From contig CP007053.1 of NCBI GenBank assembly GCA_000242935.3, positions 3,023,001 through 3,087,000 on the forward strand: DNA of 64,000 bases. Reading direction: 5' to 3'. The stretch comes from Opitutaceae bacterium TAV5 (lineage in GTDB: Bacteria; Verrucomicrobiota; Verrucomicrobiia; Opitutales; Opitutaceae). Below are positions 24,536 to 33,745 of the stretch, piece by piece. Below the pieces are notes generated by a model. It ran no database searches, was not told the origin of the DNA, and saw only the letters and a program-made list of their open reading frames with translations. A program made the position numbers and the translations under genes. The stretch's first letter is position 1, and every line of letters begins with the position of its first letter.

Positions 24536-25027
24536 TCACTCCAGCCACACTGTCAGCATGTCGCGGTGATCGTCGCGGAAACCGGCTTTCGTGTAGATGG
24601 ATTTGGCGCGCGGGTTGTGGTGGTGGACTTCCAGACGCAGCGCGAGCACGCCGCGTTGCCGCGCCCAGGTTTTTGTCAGATCGAGCGCGCACCGTCCCCA
24701 GCCGCGACCGCGCGCCGCGTCGCACAGGTAAAGTTCGTCGAGCAACGCGAACGGTCCGCCAAACTCCAGGCTGAAGCCGAGCGTGACCACGGCGTAGCCG
24801 GCTGTCGTGCCGGAGGCGCCGCCGGGAGCAGGCGCCTGCGCGGCGGGATCGACGAAGAGCAGGATCGCGCCGCAGGCGTCGTCGGCCACGATCAGGCGGA
24901 AAGCCCGGCGGGCGCGATCCTCCACGAAGTCGATCCGGTCCTCCGCGTAAAACGCGCGCATCATCGCCAGCACCTCCGCCTCGTCGGCCGCGGTGGCGAT
25001 TCTCGTTTGCAGGGCTTGGGCTGTCAT
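24536..25027 (-). CDS. GNAT-family N-acetyltransferase
   Basis: 163 residues from the ATG at 25025-25027. RIATAADEAEVLAMMRAFYA at the start, LLDELYLCDAARGRGWGRCA as the acetyl-CoA binding motif A (R-G-x-G-W-G), and LEVHHHNPRAKSIYTKAGF as the C-terminal motif B region are classical GNAT features. The substrate is unknown. Single gene, with a hairpin-forming palindrome just upstream of its start. Confidence 0.88.
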   Translation of the reverse strand: MTAQALQTRIATAADEAEVLAMMRAFYAEDRIDFVEDRARRAFRLIVADDACGAILLFVDPAAQAPAPGGASGTTAGYAVVTLGFSLEFGGPFALLDELYLCDAARGRGWGRCALDLTKTWARQRGVLALRLEVHHHNPRAKSIYTKAGFRDDHRDMLTVWLE

Positions 25028-25055
25028 GACGGGCAAACGTTGTGGACGGGATTAC

Positions 25056-25076
25056 GGCAATGGCGAGGCCATTGCC
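25056..25076. repeat. Perfect 9-bp hairpin upstream of the GNAT gene
   Basis: GGCAATGGC-GAG-GCCATTGCC in the divergent gap between the GNAT gene and the DUF3142 gene. It could be an operator, a leader hairpin or another intergenic palindrome. Confidence 0.5.
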
Positions 25077-25160
25077 GCCCGCCCGCCTCGCTTTTTCTCA
25101 CGAATTTCATCGTGATTTCACACTCGTTTCACCGTCGCCGGCGATGATCGGACGCCGGTA

Positions 25161-26624
25161 ATGTTTTCCGGATCCATGCGCTCTCCCTTCACTCTCTCCG
25201 TCCACCTGCTTCGCGGCGTTGCCCTGTGCATCGCAACGCTCGCCGCGTGCGGACAACAGGCGGCCGCGTGGACGCAGGAGGTGTATGTGTGGCAACGCCT
25301 GCAAACCGCCCCCGCCGTGGCGGAAGCCCTGCGCCGGTCTGCTCCGCTCGTCGATGCGTTTCATGTGCTGGCCGCGGAGGTGGCATGGCCTGCCGGACCG
25401 GCTGGCGCCGGGCAATGGGCGCCGGTCGCCGTCGACTACGCCCGGCTGGCGGAAACCAGCAAGCCTGTCGGGCTCGTGCTGCGCGTGGGCGCGTTTTCGG
25501 GGAAAATGCAACGCGACGATGCCACCGCGCGCCTGCTCGCCGCGCGGGCGCGTTCGCTGCTGGCGACAGCGCGGGCAGTCGGGCTGGAGCCGGCGGAGCT
25601 CCAGATCGATTTCGATTGCGCGGAGTCGCGGCTGGCGGGTTACCGCGAATGGCTGGAAGCGCTGCGCGGCGCGCTCGACAGCGATGCACGCCATGCGCCG
25701 GCGGAGCCCGGAACGGGGATGCGCCGCGTGCCCTTGGTGTTCACCGCGCTGCCCGCCTGGTTGCGGCACGAAGAGGAGTTTGCGGAGCTGGCCCGCGTCT
25801 CCGACGGCTTCGTGCTCCAGGTCCATTCGCTCGACAAGCCGTCGTCGCCGGATGCTTTGCCGGAGCTGTGCGATCCGTCAAAGGTCGCCGGACACGTGGC
25901 GCGGGCGGGGAAAATCGCGGCGGCGGCGGGACGGACGTTTCGCGTGGCATTGCCGACCTACGGCTATCTGCTCGCCTTCGATGCACAGGGAAAGTTTTTC
26001 GCGCTCGCGGCGGAAGGAGACCGTCCGTCGTGGCCGGCAGGGACGCAGGTGCGCGTGACGGGGGCCGACCCGGAACAGATGAGCGATGTGGCGCGCTCGC
26101 TGGCGAACAACGCGCCGCCGTCCTGCACCGGCGTGGTGTGGTTTCGCCTGCCTGTGACGGGCGACCGGCTCAACTGGAGCCCTCCGACATTCGCCGCCGT
26201 GCTGGCAGGGCGCTCCCCGCGGCGCGGCCTGGAGGCGGTCGCCCGCTGGCCGGAGGCCGACGGCGGCTCGGGAAACGACGGCCTCGCGGAAATCATCCTC
26301 CTCAACACCGGCGAGAGGGCCGAACTCCTCCCCCGCGCTGTGCGCGTGACATTGTCCGGAAATCCGGCAACGCCGGATTCCCTTACCATCGCCGGCGCGG
26401 ACGGGCTCGGCGGCTATCGCTGGGAAGCGCAGGCCGGTGAAGTTTCCGGCGTGCTGAGCGGCTGGCGCCTGCCGCCCGAAGCCTCCCTCGAGCCGGGCCG
26501 GCAGCGCAAACTCGGCTGGCTGCGATTTTCATCAGCCCCGCACGGACGGCACAACTCCCTTTCTCATGAACAGGACCCGAATACCCGACCTCTTCTCAAG
26601 CTCTATATTGTCGATGCTCCGTAA
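25161..26624 (+). CDS. DUF3142 domain lipoprotein
   Basis: 487 residues (ATG at 25176 also possible). Signal peptide with a lipobox-like IATLAAC. WTQEVYVWQRLQTAPAVAEAL opens the DUF3142 domain, which continues through ELQIDFDCAESRLAGYREWL, LVFTALPAWLRHEEEFAELA, FRVALPTYGYLLAFDAQGKF and GVVWFRLPVTGDRLNW; the strand order suggests a TIM-barrel-like, glycoside-hydrolase-like fold. Function not established. The stop overlaps the next gene, with which it forms a two-gene unit. Confidence 0.8.
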   Translation: MFSGSMRSPFTLSVHLLRGVALCIATLAACGQQAAAWTQEVYVWQRLQTAPAVAEALRRSAPLVDAFHVLAAEVAWPAGPAGAGQWAPVAVDYARLAETSKPVGLVLRVGAFSGKMQRDDATARLLAARARSLLATARAVGLEPAELQIDFDCAESRLAGYREWLEALRGALDSDARHAPAEPGTGMRRVPLVFTALPAWLRHEEEFAELARVSDGFVLQVHSLDKPSSPDALPELCDPSKVAGHVARAGKIAAAAGRTFRVALPTYGYLLAFDAQGKFFALAAEGDRPSWPAGTQVRVTGADPEQMSDVARSLANNAPPSCTGVVWFRLPVTGDRLNWSPPTFAAVLAGRSPRRGLEAVARWPEADGGSGNDGLAEIILLNTGERAELLPRAVRVTLSGNPATPDSLTIAGADGLGGYRWEAQAGEVSGVLSGWRLPPEASLEPGRQRKLGWLRFSSAPHGRHNSLSHEQDPNTRPLLKLYIVDAP

Positions 26625-28755
26625 CGCGAAACCGCGTCCGCCCGAAACGGTCGCATGGCTGGCGATCGCCACCCTTGCGCTTGCCGGCGCGGGTCAGGCC
26701 AGCGCCTGCGGACCGTTTTTTCCCAACACATATCTGGCAGCGCCGGATTCCGTCTTCGTGAACGCGCCGGAAGGTTTTTTCGGCGTCGAAATCGAACGAA
26801 TCTCGCCGTCGGGCAAGATCGTCGTCCGCTCCTCCGGAAACGGATCGAATCCGGAAGATGAAGAGGAATCCGCGGAGGAAAGCGACGGACACCGGAGGGA
26901 AATCGACAACATCCTGCCCCGCTCCGTGCGCGAGGAGTTGCAGGCAGCCTTGTCCGCAGCCGGCACGGGGCCGGCCGATGCGGAAAAAATCCTGCGCGCG
27001 TACGCCGCCCGGCTCGGGAAGGAACAGGAAACGTCTCGTAACAAAAATACAGATACCGAAGGCCCGACAGACGGGAAGGCCGCTCCGCAACTTCCCCCGT
27101 GGCCGGAATGGCCGGCAAAGCTGCCGGCCGAATTCGCCCTCTACCTGCGCGGGGCCGAAGCCTGGCATGCCGGAGACGTGGACAAGGCGGCGGACCGCTG
27201 GCGGGCGTTGCTGGAGTTGCCCGCAGGCGAGCGGCGTCATCGTGCGGTATGGGCCGCGTACATGCTCGGACGCGTCGCGCTGGAACGGATGCCGGAAGGC
27301 GCGGAGGCATCGGCGGCCGCAGAGGAAGCGAACCGGCGTTTTCTCGAAACAGAACGGCTTGCTGCCGAAGGTTTCTCTGACGCGCTCGATCTGCGCGGCT
27401 CCGCCGCCGGCACGCGCGGGAGGCTGGCCCTGCGGGCGGGCGATTTTGCGCAGGCTCTCGGCTGTTACCTCGACCAGTACGCGACGGGCGACGGCACGGC
27501 GCTGGCGTCGTTGCAGCAGGTGGTGGCCCGGGTGGCGGACGCCCCGCCGGAGACACTCGACGCCGTGGCGGCCGACCGGCGCGCGCGACAGGTGGTGACG
27601 CTCTGGTTTCTCTCACGTTTTCACAGCAGCTACGATTATGACGCCTCGTCGCAACGCGTCGAAAAACTGCACCGCTGGGCGGATGCCCTCGCCCGGGCGG
27701 GTGCGCGCGACATGGCCGAGGCGTCACGACTCGCATGGCTGGCCTACGAAGGCGGCGACACGGAGCGGGCGCGCACGTGGCTGGAAATGGCCCGACCGGA
27801 CGAACCGGAGGTGCGCTGGATCCGCGCCAAGCTGGCGCTGCGCGAGGGCAGGCTGGCCGAAGCGGCCTCACACCTGCAACTTGCCGCCGCGGATGCCACC
27901 TTGGCCGCACCGTACCGCGAGCAGGTGCTGGCGGAGCTGGGGCGCGTGCGTCTGTCGCTCGGCGACGCCAGCGGATCGCTGAGGGCGTGGATGGATGGCG
28001 GCCACTGGGCGGATGCGGCCTATGTGGCCGAGCGTGTGCTGCCGCTGGACGAGTTGCGCGCATTTGTGGACGGGTACCTCCGCCCGCCCTTGCCGGTAAC
28101 CGGCTACGGGGACTGGTACTGGACGCCGCGCCGGTCGATGCTTTCGGAGCGCCCCGTGGACAATCCCCCGCAGGCACTGCGGGCGCTGCTTGCGCGCCGG
28201 CTGGCGCGTGAAAACAAACCGGAGGAGGCGATGCGGTATTTTTCGGCGGATACACGCGAACTCTACGCGGGCTACATCGCGCAAGTGCGCGCCGGCTTCG
28301 ATATATCCCTGTCCGCGACGGAACGGGCTGACGCATTCTGGCGGGCGGCCCGGATCATCCGCGAACACGGTATGGAGCTGATCGGCACCGAACTGGAGCC
28401 GGATTATGCCATCTGGGGCGGCAATTACTGGCAACAGAACACCGTCGCCGGCCGACTCGCGCTCCACGGCCCCCTCGCACCGCCGGCGGCGGAACGCGAG
28501 CAGACGGAGGACAGAAACCGCAAGATGCCGACGAAGCGCTTCAGTTACCGTTACCGGGCAGCCGACCTCGCGTGGTGGGCGGCGTCGCTTCTGCCCAACG
28601 ACGACGAGCGCACCGCCGAAATCCTCACGACGGCGGGCGGGTGGCTCCGCTGGCGCGATCCGTCAGCGGCCAACCGCTTTTACCAGGCGCTCGTCATCCG
28701 TTGCGGCAATACACCCGCCGGCCGCGCGGCTACGGAGAAGCGTTGGTTTCCGTAG
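26614..28755 (+). CDS. Large secreted helical (TPR-like) protein, partner of DUF3142
   Basis: About 713 residues if translation starts at 26614 (26566 is possible). Signal peptide ending at GAGQASA, then CGPFFPNTYL, a Cys that may be lipidated or disulphide-bonded. Residues about 170-560 are repeated helix pairs rich in Ala, Leu and Arg (YLRGAEAWHAGDVDKAADRW, LAYEGGDTERARTWLEMARP), like TPR/SEL1 repeats used for protein binding. I do not recognise a named family. Overlaps the DUF3142 gene by 11 bases and is probably co-translated and co-exported with it. Confidence 0.75.
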   Translation: MLRNAKPRPPETVAWLAIATLALAGAGQASACGPFFPNTYLAAPDSVFVNAPEGFFGVEIERISPSGKIVVRSSGNGSNPEDEEESAEESDGHRREIDNILPRSVREELQAALSAAGTGPADAEKILRAYAARLGKEQETSRNKNTDTEGPTDGKAAPQLPPWPEWPAKLPAEFALYLRGAEAWHAGDVDKAADRWRALLELPAGERRHRAVWAAYMLGRVALERMPEGAEASAAAEEANRRFLETERLAAEGFSDALDLRGSAAGTRGRLALRAGDFAQALGCYLDQYATGDGTALASLQQVVARVADAPPETLDAVAADRRARQVVTLWFLSRFHSSYDYDASSQRVEKLHRWADALARAGARDMAEASRLAWLAYEGGDTERARTWLEMARPDEPEVRWIRAKLALREGRLAEAASHLQLAAADATLAAPYREQVLAELGRVRLSLGDASGSLRAWMDGGHWADAAYVAERVLPLDELRAFVDGYLRPPLPVTGYGDWYWTPRRSMLSERPVDNPPQALRALLARRLARENKPEEAMRYFSADTRELYAGYIAQVRAGFDISLSATERADAFWRAARIIREHGMELIGTELEPDYAIWGGNYWQQNTVAGRLALHGPLAPPAAEREQTEDRNRKMPTKRFSYRYRAADLAWWAASLLPNDDERTAEILTTAGGWLRWRDPSAANRFYQALVIRCGNTPAGRAATEKRWFP

Positions 28756-28786
28756 CGCGACGCGCGGGGCGACCGCGTTTCATGCC

Positions 28787-30016
28787 TTATCCCGCCAGCG
28801 CCGCGGCGATGCGAGCGAGCGCTTTTTCGACGTTCTCGCGCGAGTTGAACGCGCTGATGCGCACGTGCCCCTCGCCGCACTTGCCGAAGCCGGCTCCGGG
28901 CGTGCAGACGACCTGCGCCTTCTCCAGCAACAGATCGAAAAACTCCCACGAATCGCGGCCGGTGTTGATCCAGATGTAGGGCGCGTTGTCGCCGCCCACG
29001 CAGGAGAAGCCTAGCTTTTGCACGGCCTCGCGGATGAGCGCGGCGTTGGCCAGATAATAATCCGTCGTCGCTTTCACCTGGCGCTGGCCTTCGGCCGTGT
29101 AAACCGCGGCGGCGGCTTTCTGCACCGGATACGACACGCCGTTGAACTTCGTCGTGTGGCGGCGGTTCCAGAGCGCGTGCAGCGAATGCGTGTTGCCCGC
29201 GGCGTCCCAGGCGACGAGCGACTTCGGCACCACCGTGTACGCGCAGCGCGTGCCGGTGAAGCCGGCGGTCTTGGAAAAGCTGCGGAACTCGATCGCCACC
29301 TCGCGCGCGCCGGGGATTTCGTAGATCGAGTGCGGGATCTCCGGATCGCGGATGAACGCCTCGTAGGCGCTGTCGAAGAGGATGATCGCCTTGTTCGCCT
29401 TCGCGTAGGCCACCCAGGCCGCGAGTTGCGCGCGCGTGGCGACGGCGCCGGTCGGGTTGTTGGGGAAACACAGGTAGATCAGGTCGGCCGCGGCCGCGGG
29501 CACCGCCGGCACGTAGCCGTTGGCCGGCGTGCTTTCCAGGTAGGTGATGCCGGCGTAGCGTCCGTCGGTGTTCGCGCCGGTGCGGCCGGCCATCACGTTG
29601 GTGTCCACATAAACCGGATACACGGGGTCGGGGATGGCGAGGATGAGGCCTTCGGTGGCGAAGATCTCCTGGATGTTGCCGCAATCGCACTTGGCGCCGT
29701 CGGAGACAAAAATCTCGTCGGCCGCGATGTCGCAGCCGCGCGCCGCGTAGTCGCCGGCGGCGATGGCCTCGCGCAGGAAGGCGTAGCCCTGCTCGGGACC
29801 GTAGCCCTTGAAGGTCTCGCGCTTCGCCATCTCGTCCACGCCGGCGTGAAACGCCTCCACGCACGCGGGCGGCAAGGGTTCGGTGACGTCGCCGATGCCG
29901 AGCCGGATCACCGGCTTGTCGGGATGCGCCGCGGTGTAGGCCGTCACGCGGCGGGCGATGTCGGCGAACAGGTAGGAGGCCTTGAGTTTCAGGTAGTTTT
30001 CGTTGATGCGGATCAT
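28787..30016 (-). CDS. dapL: LL-diaminopimelate aminotransferase
   Basis: 409 residues, full-length for the family. It converts tetrahydrodipicolinate directly to LL-diaminopimelate, a one-step branch of lysine and peptidoglycan precursor synthesis (EC 2.6.1.83). Diagnostic segments: [84 protein letters not shown] and the PLP-binding Lys in [13 protein letters not shown]. The open frame runs far upstream, but the ATG at 30014-30016 matches the family start. dapL is characteristic of plants, chlamydiae and Verrucomicrobia, which supports the taxonomic reading. Confidence 0.95.
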   Translation of the reverse strand: MIRINENYLKLKASYLFADIARRVTAYTAAHPDKPVIRLGIGDVTEPLPPACVEAFHAGVDEMAKRETFKGYGPEQGYAFLREAIAAGDYAARGCDIAADEIFVSDGAKCDCGNIQEIFATEGLILAIPDPVYPVYVDTNVMAGRTGANTDGRYAGITYLESTPANGYVPAVPAAAADLIYLCFPNNPTGAVATRAQLAAWVAYAKANKAIILFDSAYEAFIRDPEIPHSIYEIPGAREVAIEFRSFSKTAGFTGTRCAYTVVPKSLVAWDAAGNTHSLHALWNRRHTTKFNGVSYPVQKAAAAVYTAEGQRQVKATTDYYLANAALIREAVQKLGFSCVGGDNAPYIWINTGRDSWEFFDLLLEKAQVVCTPGAGFGKCGEGHVRISAFNSRENVEKALARIAAALAG

Positions 30017-30340
30017 GGATCGGAAGTGGCGGGAACGGCGGGAGCGGTAAACGGTGGATGAACGGCGCTGGCCGTATTGGTATGAAGTAAAGGTGCGACA
30101 AAAATCCCGCGCCCCGCCGCCCGCAAACCGGAAATCGGGGAATCTCTTCCGGCCGCAGGCAGGTCGAGCCCAAAACCGTTTTTCAATCAAGGAAGCACGG
30201 AAAGGCAGAAAGGACGGTTTTCCGCACCTCCGTGTCTGGCGGGGCTTTACCTTTCCGTAACCTGATCGTAACATTTCTTTCAGGCATCCTCGACAGGCCG
30301 CGCTATCGGAACACGTTCGCGAAAAAGAAAATCGGTACGG
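30017..30340. other. Divergent gap between dapL and the LtaS-like gene
   Basis: No gene seen. Both flanking genes start here, so promoters in both directions are expected. A weak array CACGGAAAGGCAGAAAGGAC with a short complementary CCTCCGTGTC lies at about 30191-30236, resembling one arm of the inverted arrays found elsewhere. Confidence 0.4.
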
Positions 30341-32440
30341 ATGATGATAAAAATAAGAAACCTCCTGCAATTCATCCCGTTGAAGCAAGATGACGATGCC
30401 CCTCTCTCCGGCTTCCCCCGGCTGGGGCGGTCGCTCCCGTTCGCCTCCTCGCTGCTGGTGACCGTGGTCGTCGCCGCCTTGCTGGTGTTTGTTGTCGAAG
30501 TGGTTGCCCGCGGGTCCTTTCGCCAGACGCTGCCGTTCTTCATGTCCACCTGGTACCCGTGGTGGACAACCATCCTGTTTTTCACGTTGTTGCTGGTCGG
30601 GCTCGACGCCTTGCTGGGCCGGGCGCACCACGCGCTGCTCGTGATCGCGCCGCTGATGTTGCTGGCCGCCTGGTTGTGCCACCAGAAAACCCTCTATCTG
30701 GGCGATCCGCTTTATCCGACCGATTTTCTCTACGTGCGGCAGGTCCTTGACCTGATGCCGCTTCTCGCCCGCGACCGGCCGGGCACCGTCATCGCCGCCG
30801 CTCTCGGGCTGGCCGGCGCCATCGTGTTTGTGGTCCTTGCCTGGGTTTTCTGGCGGCGGCGTTTCCCGGTGCTGCCGATGCGTCACCGCGCGGTGCGTCT
30901 GGTCATCGCCCTGCCCGTTCTCGGCCTGCTCGGCCTTCTCATGGATTACTCCAGCTATTCCTGGGTGCGCGACCGCTTCAGGATTTCCCCGATGATGTGG
31001 AACCAGAAGGAGAACTACTCGCACAACGGCTTCACCCTCGCCTTTGCCCTCAACCTCCCGATGGCCAAACTTTCGGCGCCCGCCGGCTATTCGGAGGAGA
31101 CGATCCACGCGCTCACCTCCGGCAGCGGCCCCGCCCCCTCTTCCCCCGAATCCGCGGACAGCGCGACCGCCGGGTACGGGCAACCCCCGCCCGCCGCCGC
31201 GGCCTCCTCCGCGGTTCCGGTCTCCGCCGTTGCCACCCCGGCCACCGTCCCCGCCGAACCGCCCGATATCATCATCGTGATGAACGAGTCGTTCTGGGAT
31301 TCCACCCGCCTGCCGGGCGTGACCCTGGAGCCCGATCCGGTGCCGACCGTGCGCTCGCTGCTTTCGGGCCATGTCTTCTCGCCCGAATTCGGCGGCATGA
31401 CGTCCAATGTCGAGTTCGAGGCGCTCACCGGTTTCTCCAACGCGTTTCTTCCCTACGGCAGCATCCCGTATCAGCAGTACATCCGCCGCCCCGTGCCGTC
31501 GCTCGCCCGTTTCCTGAAAGAGAAGGGCTACGCCACCTGCGCCCTTCATCCCAACAGCGAATGGTTCTGGAACCGCAAGGCGGTTTACTCCGCGTTCGGG
31601 TTCGACGAATTTCTCTCCGAGGAGACGCTGCCCGCCCCTGCGCTCGAAAAACGCGGCCCGCTCGTCTCCGACGCCGCGCTCACCGAAGAAATCATCCGCC
31701 GGGCCGACAAGGCCGCGGAACCGTTTTTCTTTTTCGCCGTCACCCTGCAAAACCACGGTCCCTACGAACCGCACCGCTATCCCGACAACGCGATCCGGGT
31801 CGAGACGTCGGCCGACGAGGAAACCCGCGAATCCATCGCCAGCTATGCGGAGGGCACGGCCGACGGCGACCGCGGGCTCGCCCGGCTCGTCGAGTGGGCG
31901 CGCGGGCGCAAGCGCGAGACGATCATCGCCTTCTTCGGCGACCACCTGCCGCCGCTCGGTCCGGTTTACATCAGCACCGGCTTCATGCCCGGCCTGGTTG
32001 CCAGCCGCAACGAAGCGCCCGACAAGATGACGGTCCAGCACGAGACGCCGCTCGTCATCTGGTCCAACCGCACGGGGCCGGTCGCCGATGTCGGCACGAT
32101 CAGCCCGGCGCTGCTGCCGCTCCAGGTGCTGCGCACCGCCGGCATCAGCCACCCGTGGTACACCGGATTTCTCGGCGCCGTGCGGGAGCGTTACCGCGTG
32201 GTCGACCGCAACCTCCTCGTCGGCCCGGACGGCGCTGCGTCGGCCGGTGCTGCGTGGCAGCAGAAGGAGGTCGACCCGCTGCTCGGCGCGTATCGCCAGT
32301 TTCAGTACGACATGATGTTCGGCAAAGGCTACGCCGCCTCCGCCTGGTTCCCGGAAATGCAGGCTGCCGCCACCGAGGACACCGAAGCCGGGCCGGAACC
32401 CGCTGCCGCGGTCGCCTCCGGTCCGGCGCGCCGGCCGTAG
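30341..32440 (+). CDS. LtaS-like sulfatase-fold phosphoglycerol transferase
   Basis: 699 residues. N-terminal membrane part with about five helices (residues 30-210: [35 protein letters not shown], others), a low-complexity Pro/Ala/Ser linker (about 262-305), then the extracytoplasmic alkaline-phosphatase-like domain. Metal and nucleophile motifs: [27 protein letters not shown] with the Thr nucleophile, NHGPYEP and [10 protein letters not shown]. In Gram-positives LtaS builds lipoteichoic acid; in Gram-negatives relatives add phosphoglycerol to periplasmic glucans or lipids. Here a glucan or envelope decoration role is likely. Ends 12 bp from the convergent LLM gene. Confidence 0.88.
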   Translation: MMIKIRNLLQFIPLKQDDDAPLSGFPRLGRSLPFASSLLVTVVVAALLVFVVEVVARGSFRQTLPFFMSTWYPWWTTILFFTLLLVGLDALLGRAHHALLVIAPLMLLAAWLCHQKTLYLGDPLYPTDFLYVRQVLDLMPLLARDRPGTVIAAALGLAGAIVFVVLAWVFWRRRFPVLPMRHRAVRLVIALPVLGLLGLLMDYSSYSWVRDRFRISPMMWNQKENYSHNGFTLAFALNLPMAKLSAPAGYSEETIHALTSGSGPAPSSPESADSATAGYGQPPPAAAASSAVPVSAVATPATVPAEPPDIIIVMNESFWDSTRLPGVTLEPDPVPTVRSLLSGHVFSPEFGGMTSNVEFEALTGFSNAFLPYGSIPYQQYIRRPVPSLARFLKEKGYATCALHPNSEWFWNRKAVYSAFGFDEFLSEETLPAPALEKRGPLVSDAALTEEIIRRADKAAEPFFFFAVTLQNHGPYEPHRYPDNAIRVETSADEETRESIASYAEGTADGDRGLARLVEWARGRKRETIIAFFGDHLPPLGPVYISTGFMPGLVASRNEAPDKMTVQHETPLVIWSNRTGPVADVGTISPALLPLQVLRTAGISHPWYTGFLGAVRERYRVVDRNLLVGPDGAASAGAAWQQKEVDPLLGAYRQFQYDMMFGKGYAASAWFPEMQAAATEDTEAGPEPAAAVASGPARRP

Positions 32441-32452
32441 CGGGTGCGCCCG

Positions 32453-33511
32453 TCACCCGCGTTCCTGTGCCGGTCTGCCGGCGATCGCCGCGCGCCGGCC
32501 CTGCATCCCGCGCAGCGCCTCCGCCGCGATTTCGAATGAGCGCAGGCGCGCCCCGTGATCGAAGATCGTCCCGGTCACGATGATCTCGTCCACGCCTGTT
32601 TCCGCGATGATCGCTTCCAGCCCGCGCCGCACCGTGGCCGGCGAGCCGACGACCGCGTAGCGCAGCATCCGGCCGGCATGCGCGGCCTCGACCTCGTTCC
32701 ACAGGTCGTCGATCCGCTCCACCGGCGGCGGGATCTCGCCGGGGTGTCCGCGCACGAGGTTGAGAAACTGCTGCTGCAACGACGTGAACAGCCGGCGCGC
32801 CTCCTCGTCGGTTTCGGCCGCGATCACGTTGACGCCCATCATCGCATGCGGCCGCGCGTGCGCGGGCGACGGGCGGAACGTTTCGCGATAAAGCTCCAGC
32901 GCCACGTGCAGGTAATCGGGCGCGAAATGCGAGGCGAAGGCGAACGGCAGTCCCGTGGCCGCCGCCATCCGCGCCCCGAAGTCGCTCGACCCGAGGATAT
33001 GCAGCGGCACCGGCAACCCCTCGCCCGGGATCGCCCGCACCGGCTGCCCCGCCACGGACGGGCGGAAATAGCCCTGCAACTCGGCAAAATCCTGCGGGAA
33101 CGTGTCGCCGCTGCTCCCGAGGCCGCGCCGCAACGCGCGGGCCGTGCGCTGGTCGCCGCCCGGCGCCCGCCCCAGCGCCAGGTCGATGCGCCCCGGATAA
33201 AGCGATTCGAGCGTGCCAAACTGTTCGGCGATCACCAGCGGCGCGTGGTTGGGCAGCATGATGCCGCCCGCGCCCACGCGGATGTGCGACGTGCCGCCCG
33301 CGATGTAGCCGATGACCACCGACGTCGCCGCGCTCGCCACGCCGGGGATGTTGTGGTGCTCCGCCACCCAGTAACGGTGGTAGCCCCACTGCTCCGCATG
33401 GCGGGCCAGATCGAGCGAGTTGCGCAACGCCCGGGCGGCGTTGCTGCCCTGCACGATCGGCGAAAGATCGAGTACGGAAAAAAGAACCGGCGCAGACGGA
33501 TGAGGCTCCAT
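32453..33511 (-). CDS. LLM-class flavin-dependent oxidoreductase (MsnO8-like)
   Basis: 352 residues. [20 protein letters not shown] at the N-terminus, [80 protein letters not shown] and FASHFAPDY are hallmarks of the bacterial-luciferase-like monooxygenase family, MsnO8 branch. It probably uses FMNH2 and oxygen; the substrate is unknown. Single gene, convergent with the LtaS-like gene. Confidence 0.88.
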   Translation of the reverse strand: MEPHPSAPVLFSVLDLSPIVQGSNAARALRNSLDLARHAEQWGYHRYWVAEHHNIPGVASAATSVVIGYIAGGTSHIRVGAGGIMLPNHAPLVIAEQFGTLESLYPGRIDLALGRAPGGDQRTARALRRGLGSSGDTFPQDFAELQGYFRPSVAGQPVRAIPGEGLPVPLHILGSSDFGARMAAATGLPFAFASHFAPDYLHVALELYRETFRPSPAHARPHAMMGVNVIAAETDEEARRLFTSLQQQFLNLVRGHPGEIPPPVERIDDLWNEVEAAHAGRMLRYAVVGSPATVRRGLEAIIAETGVDEIIVTGTIFDHGARLRSFEIAAEALRGMQGRRAAIAGRPAQERG

Positions 33512-33652
33512 GCCGACAAGAAGACCCGTAACCGGGCAGAGTCAAAACACCGCCCCTCGTCCCGGCACTTCATGATCGACCTTCCGCGCCCGGCTTCCTT
33601 GCCTGTGACGCTTATGAAACCGATGTTACGCGGAGACGTTTTTGTCGGGTCG

Positions 33653-33716
33653 CACTTCACGTGCGCCCGTTTGCAGGATGAAGCTTCCCTCGCCATTCGC
33701 GGGCGCACGTGACGTG
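33653..33716. repeat. 17-bp inverted repeat upstream of topB
   Basis: CACTTCACGTGCGCCCG (33653-33669) and CGGGCGCACGTGACGTG (33700-33716) are reverse complements with one mismatch, loop 30 bases. It ends 30 bases before the topB start, in the divergent gap with the LLM gene. Could be an operator-like dyad or a mobile palindromic element. Confidence 0.65.
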
Positions 33717-33745
33717 CGCCCCTGCGTTGCTGCGTAATATCACCG

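Noticed and set aside
28787-32152. A very long open minus-strand frame (1121 codons) spanning dapL and the antisense of the LtaS-like gene
   Set aside because: Only the 409 codons up to 30016 resemble a protein (dapL). The rest is antisense to a well-supported coding gene and has the composition of a GC-rich shadow frame.
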